The position numbers and the translations under genes were made by a program. Below are positions 27,226-37,292 of a stretch of 64,000 bases of DNA, piece by piece (positions within the stretch are counted from its first letter, which is position 1; each line of letters begins with the position of its first letter). Location of the stretch: contig JAQBNZ010000156.1 in the NCBI GenBank assembly GCA_028288285.1, positions 1 through 64,000 on the forward strand, in the 5' to 3' direction. This DNA is from Mucilaginibacter sp. GTDB taxonomy: Bacteria > Bacteroidota > Bacteroidia > Sphingobacteriales > Sphingobacteriaceae. Below the pieces are notes generated by a model that was given only the letters and a program-made list of their open reading frames with translations, was not told the origin of the DNA and did not search any database.

Positions 27226-28455
27226 ATGAAAATTGCGGTTTGGCATAACTTAAATAGCGGCGGGGGTAAAAGAGCCTTGTATGACCATATTAAAGGCTTA
27301 ATAAGCTTAGGTCATACTGTGGTGAGCTTTTGCCCGGATACTGCAGATCAAAGTTATTTACCTATTTCAACACTCACTGTAGAAAACATACTTCCATTAA
27401 AAAAAGCGATAAATAATAAGAAACGCTTTAAACTTTTTAACTCTTATAAATCCGCTTACGAAATTTTTGAGGCCGAATTAGCACATTGTAAAGCTTGTGC
27501 TGATATTATAAACAAAGGCGACTTCGATTTGCTTTTTGCTAATTCAAGTACTATATCTTATATTTCCCATATTGGCAGGTACGTTAAAATTCCTAAAGTA
27601 ATATACCTTGGGGAACCTAACAGGGGCTTATATGAAGCGGGGAAATACTTCATATGGAGAGCGCCTTCTAAAAATGGGAGTAATTTTATCTTCCATACTT
27701 TCAAAAAAGTATATCATTTATTTAAAATGTATTCATACAGCTTGATTGTAAGAGAAGAGCATAATTCAGCAATTACCTATGACAGGGTATTAGTAAATTC
27801 ATCCTTTTCAAGAGAAAGCGTTAAAAGAGCATATGGAATTGACTCTAAAGTTTGCTATTTAGGAATTGATACAGAAAAATTTCAATCGGTAAATATAGAA
27901 AAAAAGCCATACGTTATTGGTTTGGGATCCATAAGCAAGCCCAAAGGTATCGATCAAATTATTGATGCATTATCAAGAATTGACGAAAATATAAGGCCGG
28001 AATTAGTTTGGATAGGTAATACCAAAGTAGAAAATTATTACCAATATTTATTAGATTACAGTAAAAAGTTAAATGTTAAAGTTTGCTTTAAAACAAATAT
28101 ATCTGATACAGAACTTCTTAAAGACTTATCTGCAGCAAGTGCGTTGTTATATTTTCCACATTTAGAACCATTCGGCCTGGCCCCTTTAGAAGCCAATTCA
28201 TGTGGAACTACAGTAGTAGCGATTAAGGAAGGCGGCTTAAGAGAAACGATTATAGAGGGAGTTAATGGATTTTTAGTTGATGACTTTAATCCCGATAAAA
28301 TTGCTAATTCTCTAAAACCCATTATAGCTAATTTAGAATATGCCAAACTATTAGGAGATAAAGGTAGAGATCATATCGTAAAAAATTGGTCTCTAAGTTC
28401 CGGCATTAAAAACTTGGAAAAACATATGGTTGAAGTCGTTAACAACAGTGTGTAA
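27226..28455 (+). CDS. glycosyltransferase family 4 (ORF track start 27205; MKIAVWH start at 27226 likely)
   Basis: GSISKPKGIDQIIDAL; PHLEPFGLAPLEANSCGTTVVAIKEGGLRETI. Confidence 0.92.
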   Translation: MKIAVWHNLNSGGGKRALYDHIKGLISLGHTVVSFCPDTADQSYLPISTLTVENILPLKKAINNKKRFKLFNSYKSAYEIFEAELAHCKACADIINKGDFDLLFANSSTISYISHIGRYVKIPKVIYLGEPNRGLYEAGKYFIWRAPSKNGSNFIFHTFKKVYHLFKMYSYSLIVREEHNSAITYDRVLVNSSFSRESVKRAYGIDSKVCYLGIDTEKFQSVNIEKKPYVIGLGSISKPKGIDQIIDALSRIDENIRPELVWIGNTKVENYYQYLLDYSKKLNVKVCFKTNISDTELLKDLSAASALLYFPHLEPFGLAPLEANSCGTTVVAIKEGGLRETIIEGVNGFLVDDFNPDKIANSLKPIIANLEYAKLLGDKGRDHIVKNWSLSSGIKNLEKHMVEVVNNSV

Positions 28456-28480
28456 ATATTTACATCTCTAAGCAAAATCA

Positions 28481-29407
28481 ATGCAATTTTCAATCGCTAT
28501 ACCGGCTTACAAGAGTACATTTTTAAAAGAATGTATAGAAAGTGTCCTTAAGCAAACCTTTACAAATTTTGAACTTATTATAGTTAATGATTGCTCGCCA
28601 CAGCCCATTGATGAAATTGTAAGTCAGTTTACAGATAGCAGAATAACCTATTATAAAAACGAAGAAAATATAGGGGCCGAAAACCTGGTTATTAATTGGA
28701 ATAATAGCTTAAAAAAAGCCACTGGTGAGTTTTTTATTATGATGGGTGATGATGATACGATGCATCCGGAATATCTGGAAGAGTTTAAAAAGTTAATTGA
28801 TAAGTACCCACAATTGGACGTTTACCATTGCCGGTCTGTAATTATCAATGACCAATCTGTACCTATAGCCTTAACCCCATCATGGCCGGAATTTGAATCC
28901 GTATATGATAATATACTGCACAGAATAACAACCAAGAGATTGCAGTATATCTCAGACTTTGTTTACCGTACTTGTATGCTGAAAAAAAATGGGGGGTTTT
29001 ATAATTTGCCCCTTGCCTGGGCATCAGATGATATATCTGCTTACATCGCTTGCGGAGATAAAGGAATAGCACATACCAACAGGCCTGTATTTAATTACCG
29101 CCAAAACAATCAAACCATTTCATCAACTGGCAATTATTATAAAAAAATAGAGGCAATTGCCAAAAGCGAAAATTGGTTTAATAATCTCATGGCCACCCCT
29201 CCCGCCAATCATTACGATAAAATTATTTATGAACAATTAAAATCAAAGATACCTGAACATATTAAGGCCCATAAAATAGCATTAATGAGTTCATCATTTA
29301 AAAAAGATCTTATTAAAAACCTGATCTATTTTTTAAGAAAGCGCTCACTGTATAAAATAGGTTTTACTGAAATAATAAAATCATTGATTAAAACAGTAAA
29401 ATTCTAA
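28481..29407 (+). CDS. glycosyltransferase family 2
   Basis: FSIAIPAYKSTFLKECIESVLKQTFTNFELIIVNDCS; GDDDTMHPEYLE. Confidence 0.94.
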   Translation: MQFSIAIPAYKSTFLKECIESVLKQTFTNFELIIVNDCSPQPIDEIVSQFTDSRITYYKNEENIGAENLVINWNNSLKKATGEFFIMMGDDDTMHPEYLEEFKKLIDKYPQLDVYHCRSVIINDQSVPIALTPSWPEFESVYDNILHRITTKRLQYISDFVYRTCMLKKNGGFYNLPLAWASDDISAYIACGDKGIAHTNRPVFNYRQNNQTISSTGNYYKKIEAIAKSENWFNNLMATPPANHYDKIIYEQLKSKIPEHIKAHKIALMSSSFKKDLIKNLIYFLRKRSLYKIGFTEIIKSLIKTVKF

Positions 29408-29409
29408 CG

Positions 29410-30582
29410 ATGCGTGTAGCCTATATAACTTATCCTTTTTTTTTAGATTTTTCTATTGAATACATTAATGAATTAAAAAAAGCAGTTCAGCTTGATGTAT
29501 ATATTGTTTTAACAAGAATACACTTAAAATCAACAATTTTAAATGCATCAAAATACAATTTTCAAACAGGCGAGTTAGTTTCACTGGAGAGACTTGAAAA
29601 TATTTTAGAAAATTACAACTTAATTAAACAGTATGCGAACGGTTGTAATTCATTCAATTTTATTTTATTCCCTGATAAAAGTTTAAGCTTAGCTTCTGTT
29701 ATAACAAGCAAAAAATTCGCTAAAATAATCAACGGTAGTAAGCCGGCTATTATTCACTTTGATGATACTATAACACATTTTCTGGGTTTAAAACTGTTTT
29801 TAAAAGGCAGTAATATTTTAACAAACATACACGATCCTGAACCTCATTCAAATGCTAAGGACTGGCGGCGCGACCTTACACGCAAAGTGCTTTTTCCTAA
29901 AATGAAGTCGTTCATCCTTTTTTCGGAATTTAGCACAAACAGATTTATTGAAATTTACAAACCCAGGCAAAAGGTGCATACACTTTCGCTTGTACCATAT
30001 AATTTTTACACTAAGCTTAACCCAAAAGAAATTTACAACAATATTAAGCCCAATGATTTTGTGGTTCTTTTTTTTGGCAGGATATCAAAGTATAAAGGAA
30101 TTAATCAGTTATTTAATTCATTCAACAATTTATATCAAAAACTACCAAACCTAAAGGTAATTATTGCCGGTAAGGGCAGTATAGAATATGATTTTCCTGA
30201 AAATTTAAAAAATGAGATTGATAAGCGGTTAATAATTATAAACAGGTTTATTACTAATGAAGAATTAGTACAACTAATGCAGATAACAAACATAGTTGTA
30301 TGCCCCTATTTGGATGCTACACAAAGCGGGGTAGTGATGACGGCATTTGCGTTTCAAAAAAAGGTCATAGCTACCCGCGTTGGTGGGTTACATGAACCTA
30401 TTATTGAAAATAAAAACGGATTTACCTATTCATTAGATAATGAGAATGGGTTAGATACAATAATTGAAAACCTGGTAAATAACAAAACAGGTACACAAGA
30501 ATTTATTTTAAAACAAGAATACCAATCTCATTTTAACACAAAAAAACTAATAGAGATTTATAGGCAACTGATTGAAAATTAA
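29410..30582 (+). CDS. glycosyltransferase family 4
   Basis: VVLFFGRISKYKGINQLF; FQKKVIATRVGGLHEPI. Confidence 0.9.
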   Translation: MRVAYITYPFFLDFSIEYINELKKAVQLDVYIVLTRIHLKSTILNASKYNFQTGELVSLERLENILENYNLIKQYANGCNSFNFILFPDKSLSLASVITSKKFAKIINGSKPAIIHFDDTITHFLGLKLFLKGSNILTNIHDPEPHSNAKDWRRDLTRKVLFPKMKSFILFSEFSTNRFIEIYKPRQKVHTLSLVPYNFYTKLNPKEIYNNIKPNDFVVLFFGRISKYKGINQLFNSFNNLYQKLPNLKVIIAGKGSIEYDFPENLKNEIDKRLIIINRFITNEELVQLMQITNIVVCPYLDATQSGVVMTAFAFQKKVIATRVGGLHEPIIENKNGFTYSLDNENGLDTIIENLVNNKTGTQEFILKQEYQSHFNTKKLIEIYRQLIEN

Positions 30583-30591
30583 TTAAAACCA

Positions 30592-31686
30592 ATGAAAAAA
30601 AATATTTTATTTGTTATGACAGGCATGCCCGTAGGTGGTGCCGAAAAGTTTGTAATTTCATTAGCTAATTCATTAATTATTGATCTGTTTAACTTAACTA
30701 TTATAAGTTTAAGTAATACAAACCCTTTAGCGCAAGAGCTTAATAAAAACATTGATTTTATAACAATACCCCGAAAAGGAAAGTTTGATACACAACCTCT
30801 ATTATCACTCAGAAAGATAATTAACGAAGTAAAGTTTGATAAAATTATTTGCGTTGGCCCGTTCACGTTTTTCTTTACCTGTGTTGCCACCTTATTTAAT
30901 TATCAGCCAAAGATCATATCTTATCATACCACAATTCCTTTAAACAAAAAAACAGATGTATTATATCGCATATATTTTAGGTTTTTGCGTAAAAAAGACC
31001 AAATAATAACCGTTTCAAAAAACCAGGCAAAATATACTGCTAATAGATATAAGATACCAACAGAAGTATTTACAACCATTTATAACGGAATAGATATTAG
31101 TCATTGGAAACTTGCCCCTAATACATTTTCCAAACAAGGTTTAAGAGAAGAATATGGTTTACCAGCCAACTCAAAAGTGATTATTTTAACGGCAAGTTTA
31201 AGGCCCGAAAAAAACCATGAAGGAGCAATAAGATCATTAAGTATTCTTCACAACAAGTATAACTTCAAAGCTTATTTGCTGATAGTAGGCGGCGGGCTCA
31301 TGTTAACTAATTTAGAAGCCCTGGCCGCAGAACTTGGTTTAGAGGAATACGTAAAGTTTGCCGGCCATCAAACCGATGTAAGGCCTTTTTATTGGATAAG
31401 CGACCTATTCACATTGTGCTCACAGCGTGTTGAAACTTTTTCTATAGCAGCATTAGAGGCTATGGCCTGTGGCTTACCCGCTGTGCTAACCAACATTGGT
31501 GGCGCAAACGAAATGATAGTTGAAGGGACAAGTGGCTTGTTATGCATAGCAACCGAAGATGATATAAGCGACAAGTGGTATAAGGCTTTTAATATTACTT
31601 TTAATGCAGAAGCAATTAGCGCCAACATACACCAAAATTACAGCCACATAAATATGGCTAAGAAGTATAAAAATATATTTATATAA
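30592..31686 (+). CDS. glycosyltransferase family 4
   Basis: MTGMPVGGAEKFVISLA; RVETFSIAALEAMACGLPAVLTNIGGANEMI. Confidence 0.94.
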   Translation: MKKNILFVMTGMPVGGAEKFVISLANSLIIDLFNLTIISLSNTNPLAQELNKNIDFITIPRKGKFDTQPLLSLRKIINEVKFDKIICVGPFTFFFTCVATLFNYQPKIISYHTTIPLNKKTDVLYRIYFRFLRKKDQIITVSKNQAKYTANRYKIPTEVFTTIYNGIDISHWKLAPNTFSKQGLREEYGLPANSKVIILTASLRPEKNHEGAIRSLSILHNKYNFKAYLLIVGGGLMLTNLEALAAELGLEEYVKFAGHQTDVRPFYWISDLFTLCSQRVETFSIAALEAMACGLPAVLTNIGGANEMIVEGTSGLLCIATEDDISDKWYKAFNITFNAEAISANIHQNYSHINMAKKYKNIFI

Positions 31687-31844
31687 ATTCTAAAATTTAA
31701 TTAGGCAATGATCTCAGAGATAGTTTCAAAGAAAGTACTTACAGCAGTTGAAACTTTCAACTATCGGAGCTACAGTCTTAACTTACATGATTTTTTTACT
31801 GAAATTATAGTAACCAAAGTTTAAATTAACACATTAATTGCCTT

Positions 31845-32936
31845 ATGGATAAAATCACTAAAGAGCTATCTTCCAAGATTTTAACACTTGGCGCCGATCC
31901 TAAAAATCACCGTGGTGGTATAGGTGCTGTAATTGAGTTGTATACCACTTTTTTTGAAGATTTTAATTTCATTCCTACTTATCGGCCTTACGGAAATAAT
32001 ATAAAAAAAAGTATATTCTTTGTAAAACAAACATTTGCTTTAATTAAAGAATTAAATTCAAATAAAAATATACAAATAGTACATATTCACGGTTCGCATA
32101 GCGGTAGCTTCTATAGAAAGCTAATTTCTTTTTTTATTGCAAAAAAAGTGTTTTGTAAAACCGTCATATATCATTTACACTCCTCATCTTTTGATCTGTT
32201 CTACATGAGGTCCGGAGGATTTTCAAAAAAACTTATTAACTATGTTATTAATAATTCTGATAAAATAGTTTGCCTATCGCCTTGGTGGAAAAACTTTTAT
32301 AGCACCAACTTTAATTGCAAAGCAATAGAAATTATAAATAATGTAGTTAATGAACCTCTGGAGATTAACTCATTACATACCGAGCCAATAAATTATCCGC
32401 TAAATTTTTTGTTTTTAGGCCGTATAGGCGACCGCAAAGGTATTTTTGATTTTATAGATATAGTTTGCAAAGAAAAAGCAAGTCTGTTAGGCCGTTTTAA
32501 GCTCTATATTGGTGGCGATGGTGAAATTGAACGATTGAATAAGGTTATAAATGAAAACCACCTCGGGGATATAGTTGAATATATTGGTTGGGTTACTAAT
32601 AAAGAAAAACACCAATATTTAAAAAAATCACACGTGTATGTATTGCCCTCATATAATGAAGGCTTGCCAATTTCTATATTAGAAGCTATGTCATACGGCC
32701 TACCAATATTATCTACTGATATTGGCGGCATACCCGAAGTTTTAGAAAACGGAGTAAACGGTTTTATCTTTAAGCCTGGTGATAAAGCAGCTTTGGAGCA
32801 TTCGGTTAAATATTTATTAGACGATCCAGAAAAGCTTATTGAACTTGGTAAGGGGTCGCTTGGTAAAATTAAACCTTATTTGCCTAATGCGGTAGCTACA
32901 CAGCTGATTGAACTTTATGAACCTTTACTTAAATAA
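31845..32936 (+). CDS. glycosyltransferase family 4
   Basis: LGRIGDRKGIFDFI; YNEGLPISILEAMSYGLPILSTDIGGIPEVL. Confidence 0.95.
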   Translation: MDKITKELSSKILTLGADPKNHRGGIGAVIELYTTFFEDFNFIPTYRPYGNNIKKSIFFVKQTFALIKELNSNKNIQIVHIHGSHSGSFYRKLISFFIAKKVFCKTVIYHLHSSSFDLFYMRSGGFSKKLINYVINNSDKIVCLSPWWKNFYSTNFNCKAIEIINNVVNEPLEINSLHTEPINYPLNFLFLGRIGDRKGIFDFIDIVCKEKASLLGRFKLYIGGDGEIERLNKVINENHLGDIVEYIGWVTNKEKHQYLKKSHVYVLPSYNEGLPISILEAMSYGLPILSTDIGGIPEVLENGVNGFIFKPGDKAALEHSVKYLLDDPEKLIELGKGSLGKIKPYLPNAVATQLIELYEPLLK

Positions 32937-32948
32937 TAATATTCACAA

Positions 32949-34937
32949 TTGAATCCATCCCGATTTCATCTAGTTGCGGATCAAGTCTACAAACATATTA
33001 CAATGGATCTATCAAAAATTAAATGGTTATACAACAGGTTTAAAATAATGAGTCGCGGAGAGGTAGTGTTTCGGGCTGGCCAGGCCATTCAGAAATATAA
33101 AGAAAAAACGTTTCCAAAGGTACCGGTACATAAGTCGTTCGCAGCAGTACCATTTTTTTTTGATCCCACGGATGCCCTGGCTTTCCCATCTCCCGACTTA
33201 TCTGTATACCACTTCTTCGGACTTAGCTTAGATATAGAAAGCTCTATAGATTTTCATAAAGATATATTTTCTGGCAAATCTTTCCCTCTTGTTTTCTCAA
33301 AAAGTATTGACACCCGTACAAGTAAGTTCGGTGATGCAAAGGTAGTTTGGGAAATTAACCGGTTGCAGTTCCTGTTACCTATTCTGCTAGAGTACCGCAA
33401 AACTGGTAATAGCCAGCATTTAAGCCGATTCGTATCTATTATGACCGACTGGGATTCTCAAAATCCTTATATGATAGGTGTAAATTGGTACAGTAATATA
33501 GAAGTTAACGTTCGCCTCATTAATTGGTACTGGTGTTGGATATTATTGGACAATGACCCTGTGTGGCAATCCAACACACAATATCAACAATTCAAAAATG
33601 AGGTTTGGATACCGCTTATTTATAAACATTGTGTTTACAGTAACAATAACCCTTCATACTATTCTTCTGCTAATAATCATTTAATATCAGAATATGCGGG
33701 GTTATTTGTTGCCTCAACCTTATGGCACTTTCCTGAAAGTAAACAATGGCAGCATCATTCTCTAAAAGGACTCGAGAAAGAAATTATTTTACAACATTCA
33801 ACAAATGGCATAAATAAGGAAGAGGCTGCTGAATATATACAATTCATTACCGATTTTTTTTTGGTGCCATATGTGATTTCACAGCATCAAAATATATCGT
33901 TCTCAAAAAATTACACAGACACGTTAACCAACATTTGTAAATACATTTATAATTTTATTGATGCAAAGGGTAATTATCCCAAGTATGGCGACGATGATGA
34001 TGGTAAAATAATTGTACCAAGCTGTAATACACATGATAACAACTTTTTATCAATACTTAACACAGCAGTTGTATTATTAAAGAGGCCCGAATTTAAATTG
34101 CCCGGAAATACTTGGGATATTAAATCGGCATTATTAACTGCACATATAAACGGCACCCAAAAATGGGGTGCTATACAACCACTGTCGCGGAAAGACGCTT
34201 CGGTGTTTTATGAAAAAGAAGGGCATTTTTTCTTTCGTAAAACAACCCAGCAGGGCGAAATCTACTTTCACTTTGATGCCGCATCTTTAGGCTTTTTGTC
34301 ATTAGCTGCGCATGGGCATGCCGATGCATTATCAGTTATATTAAATGTAGATGGCTGTGCTTTTTTAGTGGACCCGGGTACTTATACTTACTATCAAAAC
34401 AAAGAGTGGCGAAAATATTTTGTTAACACCAGTGTGCATAATACTGTTTCATTTGACCAAATAAATCAAGCAAACCATGTAGGTGCTATGATGTGGCTTG
34501 ATCATTTTACATGTAAATTAGAAACCTTACAAAAAAATAATGATAAAGAAATAGTAAGTGCTTCTCATGACGGGTACAAAAGAATTGGTGCAAAACACTC
34601 GCGTACAATTGAGTTTAACCGTTTAAAAAACACAATTGTAATAAAAGATGAAATTGAGGCAGCCGATAAAGTGAATAATGCGATCCTTCACTGGCATTTG
34701 CACCCGTTAGTTAACATTGCACCAGGTAGCAATAAAAATGAATTTGTATTGAGCCATCCAGAAACAAACAGAAAAGTAATCTTAAACCTACCTAACAATA
34801 CAAACGAGATTGTGATACAAGATGGATGGTATTCAGATAGCTTTTTAAAAAAAGCATCTTGTAAAATATTTGACTGTTTTTTTAATATCACAAACCGTGA
34901 AGTTGTTTTACAAACAACTATAAAAATAATCGATTAA
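32949..34937 (+). CDS. heparinase II/III-family / alginate-lyase-like protein (possible start 33003)
   Basis: Alpha-toroid N-terminus with NNHLISEYAGLFVAS, LAAHGHADALSVILNVDGCAFLVDPGTYTYYQNKEWRKYFVNTSVHNTVSFD. Confidence 0.92.
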   Translation: MNPSRFHLVADQVYKHITMDLSKIKWLYNRFKIMSRGEVVFRAGQAIQKYKEKTFPKVPVHKSFAAVPFFFDPTDALAFPSPDLSVYHFFGLSLDIESSIDFHKDIFSGKSFPLVFSKSIDTRTSKFGDAKVVWEINRLQFLLPILLEYRKTGNSQHLSRFVSIMTDWDSQNPYMIGVNWYSNIEVNVRLINWYWCWILLDNDPVWQSNTQYQQFKNEVWIPLIYKHCVYSNNNPSYYSSANNHLISEYAGLFVASTLWHFPESKQWQHHSLKGLEKEIILQHSTNGINKEEAAEYIQFITDFFLVPYVISQHQNISFSKNYTDTLTNICKYIYNFIDAKGNYPKYGDDDDGKIIVPSCNTHDNNFLSILNTAVVLLKRPEFKLPGNTWDIKSALLTAHINGTQKWGAIQPLSRKDASVFYEKEGHFFFRKTTQQGEIYFHFDAASLGFLSLAAHGHADALSVILNVDGCAFLVDPGTYTYYQNKEWRKYFVNTSVHNTVSFDQINQANHVGAMMWLDHFTCKLETLQKNNDKEIVSASHDGYKRIGAKHSRTIEFNRLKNTIVIKDEIEAADKVNNAILHWHLHPLVNIAPGSNKNEFVLSHPETNRKVILNLPNNTNEIVIQDGWYSDSFLKKASCKIFDCFFNITNREVVLQTTIKIID

Positions 34938-34964
34938 AAATATTTATTGACTTAAAGTGAATTA

Positions 34965-35744
34965 TTATGGAGCTACATCAGAATAAGTAGCTTTTTCATT
35001 TCCCTTTCTTATTCCGCTATAAAATAATACACGTTGATTGTACTTATGCAATTTTTCGTTATGGTCTTTGTAAACCCATTTATAGACACCCACTTTCCAG
35101 TAAGGCAATTTTGCATCATTAAAAACATTAGGGCCTTGTCTGCTTATAACTTTTTTACCGTTTTTATATATTTCCACTAATCCATCAGCTTTATACGAAA
35201 ACTTAATATGAAAAACCCAGTCCGTCCATTCATTCAGGACAACAGAGCCTAAGTCAAAATTTACACTTCCCATCCATTTTCCTTGCGGTGTTATTCTTGC
35301 GGTATCCCACATAATATGAAAATCCCAACGTCCATTTACAACCCACATTGAAAGACTAGGAGATAGACCATACTCTAAAGAACTATCGGGAACATTATGC
35401 CATTGTGTTACAATTTCCGGTTCAACATCCGATAAATATGATTTTGGTGCAAATATCGAAAGCCCATACCATCGCTCAGAATTAGTTTCCGGTTTAGATG
35501 CAAATTCAGACCGAATAGATCTGCTGTCAATATTGTTAGACCTAACTTCAATGCGTACGCTCTTTTGCCCATGTCTCATAACACTGTCAGAAATAGTCGC
35601 CCCTGCAGGATCAAAAATCTCTTCATGTTCAAACTTGTGCAATATCCCATCATTAAAATTGGCGTCAAGTAATAAGTTTTTTCGCTGAGCCATTACGCTG
35701 GAAGTACACAAAAATAATAAGACAAAAAATTTAATTCGTTGCAT
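34965..35744 (-). CDS. secreted polysaccharide lyase, heparin lyase I-like fold
   Basis: Signal peptide; NFNDG, RHGQKSVRIEVR, RSEFASKPETNSERWYGLSIFAP, QWHNVPD, YKNGKKV motifs. Confidence 0.82.
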   Translation of the reverse strand: MQRIKFFVLLFLCTSSVMAQRKNLLLDANFNDGILHKFEHEEIFDPAGATISDSVMRHGQKSVRIEVRSNNIDSRSIRSEFASKPETNSERWYGLSIFAPKSYLSDVEPEIVTQWHNVPDSSLEYGLSPSLSMWVVNGRWDFHIMWDTARITPQGKWMGSVNFDLGSVVLNEWTDWVFHIKFSYKADGLVEIYKNGKKVISRQGPNVFNDAKLPYWKVGVYKWVYKDHNEKLHKYNQRVLFYSGIRKGNEKATYSDVAP

Positions 35745-35951
35745 ATAGTTGGTATATAATTACACAAAGAACGATCAATTACTTATTTTAATATATATCA
35801 TAAATAATAAAAGATTTTTTTTAAATTTGAATATTAAAAACAGTATAAAAAGTCAATATGTGCAATATATGGACTTATTATTACAATATTCTTAATAGGA
35901 ATCCATATTTCTTAGTTACAAATTTATTACAAATAGCACATATATCGTCCA

Positions 35952-37262
35952 ATGAATATTAGTATTTTCGGTTTAGGTTATGTTGGCTGCGTTAGCCTGG
36001 GCTGTCTTGCAAAAAATGGACACAATGTAGTTGGCGTTGACGTCAGCCAAACAAAGGTTAACCAAATAAATAATGGGTTACCTACCATAATTGAAAAAGA
36101 CATTGACGTTATTATCAAAGAGCAATTTGAAGCACAACGTATTCGTGCCACCACCGACTTTAAAGAAGCCATTTTCAATACCGAAATATCAATTGTTGCT
36201 GTAGGCACACCTACCGGTCCTAACGGGCACTTAAACTTAGACTATATTTTTAACGTAGCTAATAATCTTGGCGAGGTTTTAAAAGAAAAGAACGATTTTC
36301 ATATTATTGCTATTCGATCTACGGTAATGCCCGGCACCTCCGATAAATTTGCAGCCATTGTAGAAGAAGTTTCCGGTAAAAAACATGGAAAAGACTTTGC
36401 AATGGTAAGTAATCCCGAATTTTTACGGGAGGGTACAGCTGTTAAAGACTACTATAATCCTCCTATTACATTAATAGGCTCACATTTCCGTGATGCCGCA
36501 ACTAAACTGGCATCTATTTATGATCAATTACCAGGCGAGGTTGTACTAACTGATGTTAAAGTTGCCGAAATAATGAAGTATGTTAACAATACTTACCATG
36601 CTTTAAAGATATCTTTCGCAAATGAAATCGGAAATATATGCAATGCCCTGCAAATAGATTCGCATAGCGTAATGGATATATTCTGTAAAGATAAAGAACT
36701 TAATATCTCAAATTATTATTTTAAACCTGGTTTTGCATATGGCGGTTCCTGCTTACCTAAAGATTTAAAAGGCTTACAAACTCTTGCCCATGATTTGTAT
36801 ATTAAAGCACCAGTAATTGAAAGCATTGACAAAACGAACAATATTCAAATCCAAAGAGTCATTGATCTTATTGTGAGTCAAAAAAAACAAAAATTAGGCT
36901 TTTTAGGATTAAGTTTTAAAGCAGGAACTGACGACTTGAGAAACAGCCCTGCCGTTGTCGTTATAGAAACTCTTTTAGGTAAAGGTTATGATATTTCAAT
37001 TTATGACAAAAATGTGCAGGTATCGCGATTAACGGGCACCAATAAAGAATATATCGATGCTCACATTCCTCATCTATCTAAACTGATGGTAAATGATATC
37101 CATGAAATAATGGATAAATATGAAGTAATTGTTGTAAACAACAATGAAAAGGAATATGCTGATACATTGGCAACCTGGATAGGCACTGCTACTATAATTG
37201 ACCTCGTTCGTATCGATGAAAGAGTTCGCCAAAAGCCCGTTTATAAAGGAATAAACTGGTAA
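35952..37262 (+). CDS. nucleotide-sugar dehydrogenase, AlgD-like (GDP-mannose 6-dehydrogenase) rather than UDP-glucose type
   Basis: SIFGLGYVGCVSLGCLA, SNPEFLREGTAVKDY, FAYGGSCLPKDLKGL, TNKEYIDAHIPHLSKLMVNDIHEI, LGLSFKAGTDDLR, which parallel recalled P. aeruginosa AlgD. Confidence 0.88.
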   Translation: MNISIFGLGYVGCVSLGCLAKNGHNVVGVDVSQTKVNQINNGLPTIIEKDIDVIIKEQFEAQRIRATTDFKEAIFNTEISIVAVGTPTGPNGHLNLDYIFNVANNLGEVLKEKNDFHIIAIRSTVMPGTSDKFAAIVEEVSGKKHGKDFAMVSNPEFLREGTAVKDYYNPPITLIGSHFRDAATKLASIYDQLPGEVVLTDVKVAEIMKYVNNTYHALKISFANEIGNICNALQIDSHSVMDIFCKDKELNISNYYFKPGFAYGGSCLPKDLKGLQTLAHDLYIKAPVIESIDKTNNIQIQRVIDLIVSQKKQKLGFLGLSFKAGTDDLRNSPAVVVIETLLGKGYDISIYDKNVQVSRLTGTNKEYIDAHIPHLSKLMVNDIHEIMDKYEVIVVNNNEKEYADTLATWIGTATIIDLVRIDERVRQKPVYKGINW

Positions 37263-37292
37263 ACCGCTGATCCGTTACTCAATATACTTAAA

